Shown here: piece after piece, positions 51,145-60,438 of the stretch | Layout of the letters: every line of letters starts with the position of its first letter | Numbering within the stretch: the stretch's first letter is position 1 | NCBI RefSeq assembly: GCF_014529945.1 | Contig: NZ_JACVFB010000001.1 | Coordinates: 1,550,001 to 1,614,000, forward strand | Origin: Chitinophaga varians | Lineage (GTDB): Bacteria; Bacteroidota; Bacteroidia; Chitinophagales; Chitinophagaceae | Direction of reading: 5' to 3' | Length of the DNA: 64,000 nt | Program-made: the position numbers and the translations under genes | Notes under the pieces: generated by a model | Databases searched by the model: none | Told to the model about the DNA's origin: nothing | The model's input: only the letters and a program-made list of their open reading frames with translations

Positions 51145-52131
51145 ATGCCTATGCAACTCCAAATATTTGATGAATATGTGAAAACGATATCCTGGCGCGG
51201 GAAAGATCTCGTTGACTGGGCCTTAGGCATAAAAATCCATGGTGAGGGCGAATGGCCTGCACAACAAATAACTTACGCTTATAACTTCGATACGGCCATC
51301 ACTTCCGCAGACGGGCAATATGCACTGATTTTTACCAAACAGGGCACCAAAGGGCTGCTGTTGAAAAATGGTAAAATGCTTCGGGAAATCAACCGGTCAT
51401 ACTATCAGGCAGAGGTATACGAATATCCGGCAGTATTTTTTGTGGCGCCTAATGGCAGGACCTATCTCGCGCATTGTCCGCAAGCATACTGCCAGCTGGA
51501 TTTTGAAGATGTGGAAACCGGGGAAGTGATCTCCCGCGTGGAAGGCCGCGAGCCACAGGACTATTTTTATTCCCGGCTGGAAGTAAGTGCAGATAATAAG
51601 TGGCTGATCAGCAAAGGCTGGGTATGGCATCCCTGGGATATGGTCGCCGCTTTTAATATCGAAGCGTGCATCCAAAACCCGCTGTTGCTGGATAACGCGA
51701 TGAAAAATCCGGATGTTAACGCAGAAGTAGGAGTGGCGGGTTTTATCAGCAACCATGAGGTACTGATTGGCGCTATCGGCGACGGAGAACTGATGGACGA
51801 GGAAGCGGAAAACGCTGAAGCGCTGCAGCCGGGACAGCTGGTAGTCTGGGACCTGGAAACAAATGAACTCTCCGCACCGGTAACCGTCAAAGGAATCTTT
51901 GGTAATATCTTCCCTATAGATGATACCTATACCTGGGACCTCGCAGGTTGCCCGCGTATTATTAATTATCGCACCGGCGAGGTCACAGACCAGCTGGACG
52001 AGTTTCTCGTCAATCCGCAGGTGTCCTCCATTATTCATCATATAGAGGCGCCGCAGATTTCGTACAACCGTGCACTGAAAGCTGTTGCCGTGATCACCAA
52101 AGACCGGAAAGTAGGGTTATTGACCCGCTGA
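51145..52131 (+). CDS. Hypothetical beta-propeller-like protein
   Basis: A 328-residue cytosolic protein with repeated beta-hairpin blocks (e.g. TAITSADGQYALIF, AVFFVAPNGRTYLA, LEVSADNKWLISKG and KAVAVITKDRKVGLL), suggesting a WD40-like propeller. No enzyme motif is seen and the family is not recognised. The 3' end overlaps the convergent transglutaminase gene by 15 bp. Confidence 0.65.
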   Translation: MPMQLQIFDEYVKTISWRGKDLVDWALGIKIHGEGEWPAQQITYAYNFDTAITSADGQYALIFTKQGTKGLLLKNGKMLREINRSYYQAEVYEYPAVFFVAPNGRTYLAHCPQAYCQLDFEDVETGEVISRVEGREPQDYFYSRLEVSADNKWLISKGWVWHPWDMVAAFNIEACIQNPLLLDNAMKNPDVNAEVGVAGFISNHEVLIGAIGDGELMDEEAENAEALQPGQLVVWDLETNELSAPVTVKGIFGNIFPIDDTYTWDLAGCPRIINYRTGEVTDQLDEFLVNPQVSSIIHHIEAPQISYNRALKAVAVITKDRKVGLLTR

Positions 52132-53184
52132 CATCCGTGGTGATCTGTCTACGAGTACCTTGTACCGGAAAGCCCGCCGATAGTCGAACAGCACCTCCAG
52201 GTAACTTACATATTCATCCGTTACTACATAATCAAATTCGTAGTGGCTGTATTCTTTGCGAAAAGGAATATACTGTTGCCTGCGAAGCGCGAAGGTGTCC
52301 ATTACCCATTCGCGTTGCCGCCGCGAAATCTTCTGCAGCTTATATACAGACAGATTCCGGGAGATATTGGTGTTTACCTGAAGGAAAGACAACGGCTGCC
52401 GGCAGCGGAACCGGAAATGCAGGGTGTCACCCTTGCGGGCTTTGATAACATCAGGCGCCGGGGCTACCAGTTGCAGGTCTTCTATGACGTCGCCCGAAAT
52501 ATAAGGAGCCGTCTTGAATTTTTCTCTGGTATAGTTGTTTTCAAAAACCCATCTGTTGTCTTCCGGATAATGGTTTCGGTGAAACTCCCTGTCGGAAGCC
52601 TGCCAGTAGTAGTTGTTAAATTTGCGCCGGAAAGAAATCAGTTTACCGGTTTCGTCATCTTCCGCACAACCTCCGGCCGCCCAGGTAGGGTCCATCGCAA
52701 ACCAGGCAGAGTCCAGATATACGGCATTCCAGGCATGATCTGCGGCACCTAAGCTACCGGCCTGATAGGGCTTGTTCTTCGTGTAGCCGGTAATAACTTC
52801 GCAGCGAATGCCTGCTATGGTGCACATGCTGCGGAATAATCGCGCATAGCCGTCACAGATAGCTTTTTTCTTTCTAAGGATCTTCAATAGATAATCTCCT
52901 TCCGGTTTGCGTCGAAAGGCATTTACATATACGCCTTTTTTCCGGTTGTAGTCTTTGTAGTCATAAGCAATGTTATGCGTTACCCATATAAAAAGGGCCC
53001 TGGTTTTTGACAGCTGGTCTGCGTAAGGAGCCGTAAGTTCCGTTGTGAGCTGATGCAGGTCGCCGTGATATCTGACTGTCCTGGCCAGGCTGTCTGTAGC
53101 GGAAAAGTCTTTTACAGGGATAGTGCCCTGCGCCAATGCCAGGCAGGGAAGCAGCAACAAAATCAGCAGGGACCGACAGTACAT
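52117..53184 (-). CDS. Secreted transglutaminase-like protein
   Basis: A 355-residue exported protein with signal peptide (about 1-18). The catalytic triad of the transglutaminase-like superfamily is visible: cysteine in KKAICDGYARLF, histidine in ADHAWNAVYL and aspartate in AMDPTWAAGG. The fold matches the TgpA/CYK3-like Bacteroidota group. It probably acts as a protease or cross-linking enzyme in the envelope; substrate unknown. The C-terminal region is beta-rich. Confidence 0.83.
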   Translation of the reverse strand: MYCRSLLILLLLPCLALAQGTIPVKDFSATDSLARTVRYHGDLHQLTTELTAPYADQLSKTRALFIWVTHNIAYDYKDYNRKKGVYVNAFRRKPEGDYLLKILRKKKAICDGYARLFRSMCTIAGIRCEVITGYTKNKPYQAGSLGAADHAWNAVYLDSAWFAMDPTWAAGGCAEDDETGKLISFRRKFNNYYWQASDREFHRNHYPEDNRWVFENNYTREKFKTAPYISGDVIEDLQLVAPAPDVIKARKGDTLHFRFRCRQPLSFLQVNTNISRNLSVYKLQKISRRQREWVMDTFALRRQQYIPFRKEYSHYEFDYVVTDEYVSYLEVLFDYRRAFRYKVLVDRSPRMSAGQ

Positions 53185-53295
53185 AGGTATAACGTTTAGT
53201 GCCTAAACGAATAGGCTTCGTTATCGCAGTTGCAAGGTACAGGTTTACGGGGAAGCGCAGGGAATTATATTTCCTGTAGATAAAATTAAGAAGAT

Positions 53296-53327
53296 AAAAA
53301 AAGCAGCTCGTTGGAGCTGCTTTTTTT
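53296..53327. terminator. Intrinsic terminator of the sugar dehydrogenase gene
   Basis: Stem AAAAAAAGCAGCTC / GAGCTGCTTTTTTT with a GTTG loop. Reading on the minus strand it lies 20 nt after the stop of the 53347-54675 gene and ends in a U-tract. Confidence 0.85.
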
Positions 53328-53346
53328 ATGATGTGTACAGAGAATG

Positions 53347-54675
53347 TTATGGTTTGTAGACAATGCGGTAAATGGTGCCCATCTTATCGTCAGACACGTA
53401 CAGGGAGCCATCAGGGCCCTGTGCGAGGCCACAGGGGCGATGGAGGGCATCACCGGGAGCTGCAATATTTTCTTTGCCCGCAAACCCTTTGGCGAATACT
53501 TCCCATTTACCGGAAGGAGCTCCGTCTTTAAATGGTACAAAAGCCACAAAGAAACCCTGTTGTGGTTCAGGGGCCCTGTTCCAGGAGCCGTGGAACGCAA
53601 TGAACGCACCATTTCTGTAGCGCTCAGGGAACATGTTGCCGGTATAGAACAACAATGCATTGGGCGCAAGGTGACCTGGGAAAGTAGCTACCGGGTCATC
53701 ATATTTATCCGTGACCGCTTTTTTGCCATCGCCGCCGTATTCGGGGCAAACGATTTTTTTCTGCTGTATCTGATCATAGTAAATATATGGCCAGCCACAG
53801 TTGGAGCCGTCATGCAGCTTGTACATGGTTTCAGCAGGCAGCTCGGCAGATTGTTTAGCGTCGTACAGTTCAGGGAAGAAGTCATGCAGATTGTCGCGGC
53901 CGTGCTGCATCACAAACAGCGCATTGGCCTGGTTGTTCCAGTCGAGGCCCACCACGTTACGAAGACCGGTAGCATACCGTTTGCCGTTATGATATCCCTG
54001 ATTGCGTTCATTGGCTTTGAACACCCAGATGCCGCCGGCGGAATCCAGCAGCGGGCATGGCTGCATGCCGGGAGAGCCTTTGGTGCGGTCTTTTTCCTGG
54101 CATATGTTGGAGGGCGCCCCGATATTCACATAGAGGTTGCCGTTATTGTCCAGCGCAATGGATTTTGAATTATGCTGCCCACGGTCTATCAGGCCGCTGA
54201 CAATCGTATCCGGGTGTTGCGGATCTGCTACTTCCTGCTGATCGTTCAGTTTGTAGCGGAACACGCTGGTGTTGGAGGAGGCATACAGATAGCCGTCTTT
54301 AATGGCGATACCGGTACCGCCGTAAGGAGCAAAGGCGGAACGTTCATCTGCACGGCCATCGCCGTTTTTATCTTTCAGCACCACAATGGCGTTGCCATTG
54401 ACCGGGTTTTCCAGCTTAACATACACCACCCCGTTTTTATTGACAGTGAGGTGACGGGCATTACCGGTGCTATCGGCAAAACGAAGCGCGCCAAATCCCT
54501 GCGGTAGTTCCAGCCCAACGTTACCATTGTCGGTGGCCGGCTCTTTGGGGGTCTCCTTACCGGGATTGTTGTTGCAGCTGTGCAGCACCAGCATGGCAGA
54601 CGGCAATAAAAGGCTCAGGGCCACTGTCCTGAAAACCCGCTTGTCTGACCGGATAGGCCATAATCCTGTTTTCAT
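53347..54675 (-). CDS. PQQ-dependent sugar dehydrogenase-like lipoprotein (sorbosone dehydrogenase family)
   Basis: A 442-residue predicted lipoprotein (lipobox LHSC, C34) with the beta-propeller signature of the GDH-B/L-sorbosone dehydrogenase group: DKNGDGRADE, GLRNVVGLDWNNQ, FVMQHGRDNLHDFFPE and RPCGLAQGPDGSLYVSDD. Oxidation of a sugar or aldose in the periplasm is inferred; whether PQQ is used cannot be told. The start at 54675 gives a full N-terminal lipoprotein signal, although somewhat long before the hydrophobic segment. Confidence 0.85.
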   Translation of the reverse strand: MKTGLWPIRSDKRVFRTVALSLLLPSAMLVLHSCNNNPGKETPKEPATDNGNVGLELPQGFGALRFADSTGNARHLTVNKNGVVYVKLENPVNGNAIVVLKDKNGDGRADERSAFAPYGGTGIAIKDGYLYASSNTSVFRYKLNDQQEVADPQHPDTIVSGLIDRGQHNSKSIALDNNGNLYVNIGAPSNICQEKDRTKGSPGMQPCPLLDSAGGIWVFKANERNQGYHNGKRYATGLRNVVGLDWNNQANALFVMQHGRDNLHDFFPELYDAKQSAELPAETMYKLHDGSNCGWPYIYYDQIQQKKIVCPEYGGDGKKAVTDKYDDPVATFPGHLAPNALLFYTGNMFPERYRNGAFIAFHGSWNRAPEPQQGFFVAFVPFKDGAPSGKWEVFAKGFAGKENIAAPGDALHRPCGLAQGPDGSLYVSDDKMGTIYRIVYKP

Positions 54676-54799
54676 AGTATTGTGTTTAGTGCAAAATAAT
54701 TGACTTTCGGAGGTCCGTGACCGTTGAAGGCCATAAAAAGTACGAAATTAATGGAAGATGCTGAAAAAAATATGACGCACGGAGGAGCCTCCGATTAAT

Positions 54800-54831
54800 A
54801 AATAACCAAATGACTAAATGACTAAATGATT
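54800..54831. repeat. 8-bp repeat cluster 1
   Basis: Four units in register: AAATAACC, AAATGACT, AAATGACT and AAATGATT, placed just after the stop of the hybrid kinase gene (minus strand). The same 8-bp family is found at 56793-56945 and 60315-60413. Confidence 0.75.
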
Positions 54832-54840
54832 AAATAAATA

Positions 54841-56598
54841 TCAGACAGGTGTCTGGAAACGGGGCAGCTGCGCGGATAGTGCCTGATAGAGTTCATTGAA
54901 GTGCACCGGCTTGGAAATATAAGCACTGGCGCCTGCCTGCAACAGCTCTTCTCTGACGGAAACGAAAGCATCTCCTGAAACAATGAGCACAGGGATATCT
55001 TTGAGATAGCTGTCACGGCGCAACTGCCGGAGCAGTTCTTTACCACTCATGCCCGACATGTGCAGGTCGGTGATAACAATATCGGGTTTCTCCAACCGTA
55101 TCCGGTGCAGGGCCGCGGTACCGTCATGGCACAGCGTGGGGATAATACCCATGTGGGCCAGTATTTTGGTAAGCAACGCACTGCTTACCAGATCGTCTTC
55201 AATGACCAGCGCGGTGGCGCCGGGAAACACATCCCGGCGGTAATGCTGCCGGATGGAGGTGGTGCTGTTCTCTCTGGCTGCCTCCAGGGGCAGTGTAAAA
55301 GCGATGATAGTGTGCGTGCTCATCTCATCAGGCTCCATATAAATCCTGCCACCCAATAAGGTCACCAGGTGTTTGGTGATGGATAGTCCCAGGCCGGTAG
55401 CTTCCGTGATCTGGTTACGTTCAGATACAAACGCTTCAAAGATGTGCCGGGCTTTCTCCGGATGAATAATGCCCTCGTTGATCACGCGGAAAAGGATCTG
55501 TTGTCCGTAGCGTTCACCGGTGACAGACACGGTACTGTTGCCGGTGGCGAATTTCACGGCATTGGACAACAGGTTATTGATGATTTTGGTGAGAATGATT
55601 TTATCACTGTAGATGATAGCCGGTAATTGTTTATCAAAACTCTCCCGGACAGTGATGCCTCTTGAATGCGCAATGTACCGGCTGATAGCGGCGCAATGCG
55701 ACACACACTCCCGGAGGTCCAGCGATTCACGGGTAACGGTATTAAACCGGCCGGCATCAATACGCGACATGTCCAGTACGTTGTTAATGATATTACGGGC
55801 AATATAGCAGGCGGAATAAAGATCGTCTATCTCTTTGCGCTGTTCGGTGGTTTCATCGCTTTTACGCAGCTGCAGCAGCTGCGCGATGCCATAAATAGCG
55901 TTGAGGGGTGTCCGTAGTTCGTGGTAGGTTTCCCGGAGGAATGTGCTTTTGGCCATAGAGGCCTCTTTTAGCTTCCTCTCTGAATGCAGCAACGCATGGA
56001 TCTTACCGATGTAAAACGACATCACCAGCACCATCATGGTCACGAAGCCGGCAGAGGTGAGCACATGCATCATGTAAACCGCATTCTCCGTCAGCTCCAG
56101 CGGCACAATCACCGGATGCCGGTGATTGATGTGTACCAGCGCCATCAGTGAGAGGGTGATGGCCAGCGTGGACAGCAGCACTTTCCGTTCCCTGTTCAGA
56201 AAAAAAGTATTACAGAGGTGGAAGACGATCACGGCGAGGAAAGCGATGACCAGGTCGGTAGGAATAGCATCTTCCAGCAAACAGCTCCAGTACACCGCGA
56301 AGATGCCGTGTATCAGCAACATGACCAGACTGGCCCTGAAGTACTGCCGGTAATGATTAAGCAGGATCACCGATATAAATCCGCCTGCTTCCATCACTAC
56401 GGGGGCCAGTATAAAGGGGGTGGGGTGCAATACATAAAAATAAGCGCCAATAACGAGCACCATCAGGGTAACGATCAGGGCCAGCGCATTGGCGAGTATC
56501 ACGGGTCTTCTTTCTTCCGGACTGGTGAGGCCTGCGGTTCCGGCAAACAGCGGCGCTCTTAAAGACCTGAGGAGGCGGGGTTGGGTTGATGTGTACAT
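54841..56598 (-). CDS. Membrane hybrid histidine kinase
   Basis: A 585-residue sensor kinase: six or so N-terminal membrane segments (about 33-200) without a recognised periplasmic sensor, HisKA with H226 in TYHELRTPLNAI, HATPase_c (about 330-430, with GLGLSITKH) and a C-terminal receiver with D511 in IVITDLHMSG. It probably senses a membrane or small-molecule signal. Divergent from the Oar-like receptor across a 543-bp gap full of 8-bp repeats. Confidence 0.88.
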   Translation of the reverse strand: MYTSTQPRLLRSLRAPLFAGTAGLTSPEERRPVILANALALIVTLMVLVIGAYFYVLHPTPFILAPVVMEAGGFISVILLNHYRQYFRASLVMLLIHGIFAVYWSCLLEDAIPTDLVIAFLAVIVFHLCNTFFLNRERKVLLSTLAITLSLMALVHINHRHPVIVPLELTENAVYMMHVLTSAGFVTMMVLVMSFYIGKIHALLHSERKLKEASMAKSTFLRETYHELRTPLNAIYGIAQLLQLRKSDETTEQRKEIDDLYSACYIARNIINNVLDMSRIDAGRFNTVTRESLDLRECVSHCAAISRYIAHSRGITVRESFDKQLPAIIYSDKIILTKIINNLLSNAVKFATGNSTVSVTGERYGQQILFRVINEGIIHPEKARHIFEAFVSERNQITEATGLGLSITKHLVTLLGGRIYMEPDEMSTHTIIAFTLPLEAARENSTTSIRQHYRRDVFPGATALVIEDDLVSSALLTKILAHMGIIPTLCHDGTAALHRIRLEKPDIVITDLHMSGMSGKELLRQLRRDSYLKDIPVLIVSGDAFVSVREELLQAGASAYISKPVHFNELYQALSAQLPRFQTPV

Positions 56599-57141
56599 GT
56601 GACAGCATTAAATAAGATTTTCAATAGTCATTTGAGGGGTGTTTTCACGTTCGTTGTATGGCGCTTACAGCGCTTCATAAGCATGTTCTGTCGGGCTTTG
56701 GTTCAATGATCTGTTGTAAAGTAAATGTAGCAAAAACCACCCTAAAAATAGGTAAGCAGGAGGGAGATAAAACAGCAGGCAGTAAATTATTTAGTCATTT
56801 AATCATTTTAAAATTTTAAATGACCAAATGACCAAATGGTTAAATGATAAAATGGTTAAATGATTAAATGGTTAAATGATAAAATGGTTAAATGATAAAA
56901 TGATAAAATGATTAAATGATAAAATGGTTAAATGATTAAATGGTTAAATTTATTTTTGTTTCAAATTGTTTTATTTGTTTTCTTTTTTTAGTTTTTATTT
57001 ATTATTTTTCTAACCGTATTCAACCAAAAGTGAAAAGCGACCGCAGTGGGTTAATGTGAATTTTACGTTATGAATCGTCCTGTCAATATGATTTTCGTAA
57101 TACCAGCTATATTTTCGCCCACTTGAAAAGTTCAAAACCAT
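56599..57141. other. Long non-coding gap with 8-bp repeats
   Basis: The 543 bp between the kinase and receptor starts contain no credible gene. They hold a 128-bp array of 16 octamers (56818-56945), two inverted octamers before it, then about 190 AT-rich bases leading to the receptor start. TATATTTT at 57109-57116, one mismatch to the -7 consensus, is the best promoter candidate for the receptor. Confidence 0.8.
56793..56945. repeat. 8-bp repeat cluster 2, 16 tandem octamers
   Basis: From 56818 to 56945 there are 16 uninterrupted octamers of form AAATG(A/G)(T/C)N, mostly AAATGATT, AAATGATA and AAATGGTT, with no slip of register. Two octamers in the opposite orientation (AGTCATTT, AATCATTT at 56793-56808) precede it across an AT-rich 9-bp joint, making a partial palindrome. 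Confidence 0.9.
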
Positions 57142-60100
57142 ATGAAACCTATCTGTCACTTTCTCTTTCTTTTGTCATTAATGACATGCCTTTTTCTGCA
57201 GCCATCGGTGGCACAAACCACACAGGCGTCCATACTGGGGATGATTACGGACGAAAGTAAACAACCGGTGCCCGGCGCTTCGGTCATAGTCCGCAATGAA
57301 TCGACCGGTTTTACCAGCCGCACCATTACCAACGCGAAAGGTGAGTTTATCTTCCGCGAAATGCCGCTGGGGGGCCCTTATACGGTCAACGTGACTTCGC
57401 TTGGCTTTCAGGAACAGAAACGCACCGGCTACTCGCTCAACCAGGGCGATGTCGTGCGCGTGAATATTCCGCTGCAATCTGCCGCCGTCAGCATGCAGGA
57501 AATAAAGGTGGTAGGCTCCGGCCTGAAGAACAAAACGGAGAACTTCGGCGCCGCTACCACGGTCTCTGCAAGAGATATCGCGCGGCTACCGGTAAACGGC
57601 CGTAACTTCACCTCGCTGATCGACCTGTCGCCGCTCAGCAGCGGTAATAACCTTGCCGGCCAGTTAGGGTCGTCAACGAATATTACCATTGATGGTACTT
57701 CTGCCAAGAACCCGACTTCCAGCAGCGGCACCAACACCAGGATTGGCGGCCCTTACGCCATCTCCATGGAAGCCATCCGTGAGTTTAAAGTAGTGACCAA
57801 CCAATATGATGTGACCTACGGCCGCAGTGGCGGCGGTACCATCAGCACGGTGACTAAATCCGGTACCAACACTTTCTCGGGTAGCGCATTCACCTTTATG
57901 CGGCACGATAAGCTGTCCAGCCCCTACGATATGCGTGGCAATAAACGCCAGAATGATTTCTCTACCTATCAGTATGGCTTCTCGCTCGGCGGCCCCATCA
58001 TTCGTGATAAGGCACACTTCTTCATCGCATGGGACCACCAGCAGGATGCCCGTCCACTGCAACTGGCGGATATCAGAACACCGGAAGATGAAAAGAGACT
58101 GAACGTTACGCAATCCACGCTGGACAACTTCCTCCAGATCGCCCGTGGTAAATACGGTGTCGCAGAAACACCACAGTTCGGCTCGTTCAACAAAAAAAGA
58201 GGTACCGACGCCGCCTTCGCCCGTATCGACTGGCAGCTGAATGAACGCAACCTGCTGACCATCCGCGACAACTATGTCAACGACCGCGCACCACTGGGCC
58301 GCGATGACAATACGCTGCTCAACCTGTATGAAGTATATGCCAACGCCAAGGCTGTCAACAATAGTTTGTTGGCCACCCTGCGTACTACCATCAGCCCTAA
58401 AATGACCAACGAGCTGAAAGTACAACACCTCTATACTTTTGAAGAAAGTTCTCCCGGCGCCCAGCTGCCAGCGCAGAACATCCCCCGCGGCATCGTGGAA
58501 AGGGTGAAATCCAACGTGAACGGCAAAGACGTATTCACGGATATCCAGCTCGGTGGACAACGGTATTCTCCGGAACACTTCTACAACAATGTATTCCAGC
58601 TGGTCAACAACCTGTATTATAATACCAACAAAGCCAGTTTCACTTTCGGTACAGACGTCATGTACAGCCATATGAACTCGCTCTATGGCAGTGAAATGAA
58701 CGGCCGTTTCTATTTTACCGGGATGGATGCGTTTAACAATATGACGCCTTACCGGTATGCCCGCGAAGTAGCCCTGGCAGACGATCCCAGCGTAAATCAG
58801 AATATTGTGAGCGCCGCCCTGTATGCACAGATGCAGACAGAACTGTTCAAAGGTTTTGAGATGATCGCAGGTCTGCGTGCGGACTATACCACCTATCTCA
58901 ACAAACCCAACTTCAACGAAACCGTTTATCAGGAGCTGGGGCTGCGCACCGATAACTCGCTGCGCACCTTCCAGCTGCAGCCGCGCCTGCAGTTCAACTG
59001 GGACATCAACGAACGCCATCGCGACTACCTGCGTTTCGGCGCCGCTATCTTCGGTTCCGACATCAACAACTATGCGATGATCAACAACATGCTGTTTGAT
59101 GGTACCAAGGTGCTCACCGTAGATGTGCAGGGCGCCCAGGTGCCGGCACCTAACTTCGTGGAATACCGCAAGAACCCATCCACTGCGCCCGGTAAAGAGC
59201 TGTTCGATAAACTCGGACTGCCCCGCATCGGTACCATCAATATGAACGGTAAAGATGCCCGCATTCCCGTGGTATACAAAACCAACCTGTCCTATAACCA
59301 CTTCTTTACAGACCGCTTCAAGATGGGATTGACCTTCTTTGCTACCCTGGCCCGTCACAACTATATGTATGTAGACCGTAACATGGTGGACCAGCCTTAT
59401 TTCCGACTGGCCAATGAAGGTAACCGCGGCGTATACGTGCCTGCTAACAGCATCACTCCCGGAAATGGTTATGCCGACTGGCAGAATGGCCGTAAAAGCA
59501 CCAAGGTGGGCCGTGTGCTGGAATTGAACAGCGAAGGAAAAGTCAACCAGTTCGCCTTTGTGGTAGATGGTACCTACCGTTATTTCAGAGATGGTGAAAT
59601 CTCTTTCAGCTATACCTGGAACGATTCCAAAGATAATACCTCCTATAACGGCGATGTGGCCAATACAGCTACCCTGAGCCTGATGGTGAAAGATGATCCG
59701 CGTAACCTCAGCGTGATGTCTTATTCCGATAACCAGTTCCGCCACAAGGTGGTGTTTTACGGCACCGCACCCAGCTTCTGGGGAATCAATGTAGGGGTCC
59801 GCTATTCCGGTATAGGCGGTACCCGTTATTCCCTGGCCGTGAAAGGTAATGTGAACGGTGATTTTGTGAACAGCAACGACCTGGCCTACGTGTTTGATAT
59901 CAACGATCCCAGCGTGCCTGCGGCAATGCGGAACGGCCTGAAAAGTATTCTTGATAACCCGAACATTGACAACAGCATCAAAGACTACCTGCGCAAAAGC
60001 AGTGGCAACGTGGCAGAAAGAAATGGTGGCGTAAACGGTTTCTATGGTGTGTGGGATGTTCGTATAGCCAAGAAGTTTACCTTCGGGAAGTCACAATATG

Positions 60101-60312
60101 TGGAATTGTCCGGCGACTTCTTTAACGTAGCCAACATGTTCAACAAGGAATGGGGCGCCAGCAAACTGCTGGGTAAACAGAACCTGTACAACCTGGGCGG
60201 GTTCGATCCGGCTACCGCTACGTACAAATACGACGTGAATGTCAATGCCGGTACTATTGTTCCGGCCGGCAACCCCTGGCAGATACAGCTGGGCATCAGA
60301 TACGGCTTCTAG
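57142..60312 (+). CDS. Oar-like TonB-dependent outer-membrane protein
   Basis: A 1056-residue outer-membrane protein: signal peptide (about 1-24), carboxypeptidase-regulatory-like domain (about 27-110, VPGASVIVRNESTGFTSRTI), plug (about 120-260: VSARDIARLPVNGRNFTSL, AIREFKVVTNQYDVTYGRSGG) and a long beta-barrel ending IQLGIRYGF. The pattern GRNFTSL and YDVTYGRSGGG is typical of the Oar group rather than of SusC; no SusD partner is near. The transported or secreted substrate is unknown. The gene is followed 3 nt after its stop by a long hairpin of the 8-bp repeat family. Confidence 0.9.
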   Translation: MKPICHFLFLLSLMTCLFLQPSVAQTTQASILGMITDESKQPVPGASVIVRNESTGFTSRTITNAKGEFIFREMPLGGPYTVNVTSLGFQEQKRTGYSLNQGDVVRVNIPLQSAAVSMQEIKVVGSGLKNKTENFGAATTVSARDIARLPVNGRNFTSLIDLSPLSSGNNLAGQLGSSTNITIDGTSAKNPTSSSGTNTRIGGPYAISMEAIREFKVVTNQYDVTYGRSGGGTISTVTKSGTNTFSGSAFTFMRHDKLSSPYDMRGNKRQNDFSTYQYGFSLGGPIIRDKAHFFIAWDHQQDARPLQLADIRTPEDEKRLNVTQSTLDNFLQIARGKYGVAETPQFGSFNKKRGTDAAFARIDWQLNERNLLTIRDNYVNDRAPLGRDDNTLLNLYEVYANAKAVNNSLLATLRTTISPKMTNELKVQHLYTFEESSPGAQLPAQNIPRGIVERVKSNVNGKDVFTDIQLGGQRYSPEHFYNNVFQLVNNLYYNTNKASFTFGTDVMYSHMNSLYGSEMNGRFYFTGMDAFNNMTPYRYAREVALADDPSVNQNIVSAALYAQMQTELFKGFEMIAGLRADYTTYLNKPNFNETVYQELGLRTDNSLRTFQLQPRLQFNWDINERHRDYLRFGAAIFGSDINNYAMINNMLFDGTKVLTVDVQGAQVPAPNFVEYRKNPSTAPGKELFDKLGLPRIGTINMNGKDARIPVVYKTNLSYNHFFTDRFKMGLTFFATLARHNYMYVDRNMVDQPYFRLANEGNRGVYVPANSITPGNGYADWQNGRKSTKVGRVLELNSEGKVNQFAFVVDGTYRYFRDGEISFSYTWNDSKDNTSYNGDVANTATLSLMVKDDPRNLSVMSYSDNQFRHKVVFYGTAPSFWGINVGVRYSGIGGTRYSLAVKGNVNGDFVNSNDLAYVFDINDPSVPAAMRNGLKSILDNPNIDNSIKDYLRKSSGNVAERNGGVNGFYGVWDVRIAKKFTFGKSQYVELSGDFFNVANMFNKEWGASKLLGKQNLYNLGGFDPATATYKYDVNVNAGTIVPAGNPWQIQLGIRYGF

Positions 60313-60314
60313 AC

Positions 60315-60413
60315 ATTTGATTATTTAGTTATTTAGCCATTTTCTTATTTATGGATTGCATTTTAGCAAGAACCTATAAATAAGAAAATGGCTAAATAAT
60401 TAAATGATTAAAT
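60315..60413 (+). repeat. 8-bp repeat cluster 3, a 38-bp hairpin
   Basis: Arms 60315-60352 and 60376-60413 pair over 38 positions, 35 Watson-Crick and 3 G-U wobbles, with a 23-nt loop. The central 22 nt are perfect. Both arms are built of octamers of the same family (AAATGGCT, AAATAATT, AAATGATT). The wobbles are allowed only in plus-strand RNA, matching a role at the 3' end of the receptor mRNA. Confidence 0.85.
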
Positions 60414-60438
60414 TCGTAGGGAATCAATACTGTTAATA

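Noticed and set aside
54781..54792. GGAGGAGCCTCC near the hybrid kinase end, considered as terminator
   Set aside because: Arms of only 5 bp with a 2-nt loop and no U-tract; too weak on its own.
57673..59745. A 690-codon open frame on the minus strand opposite the Oar-like receptor gene
   Set aside because: It lies entirely opposite a well-supported receptor gene, its translation has no domain, and the third-position composition of the plus-strand gene produces such open antisense frames. Several shorter ones of this type occur over other genes.
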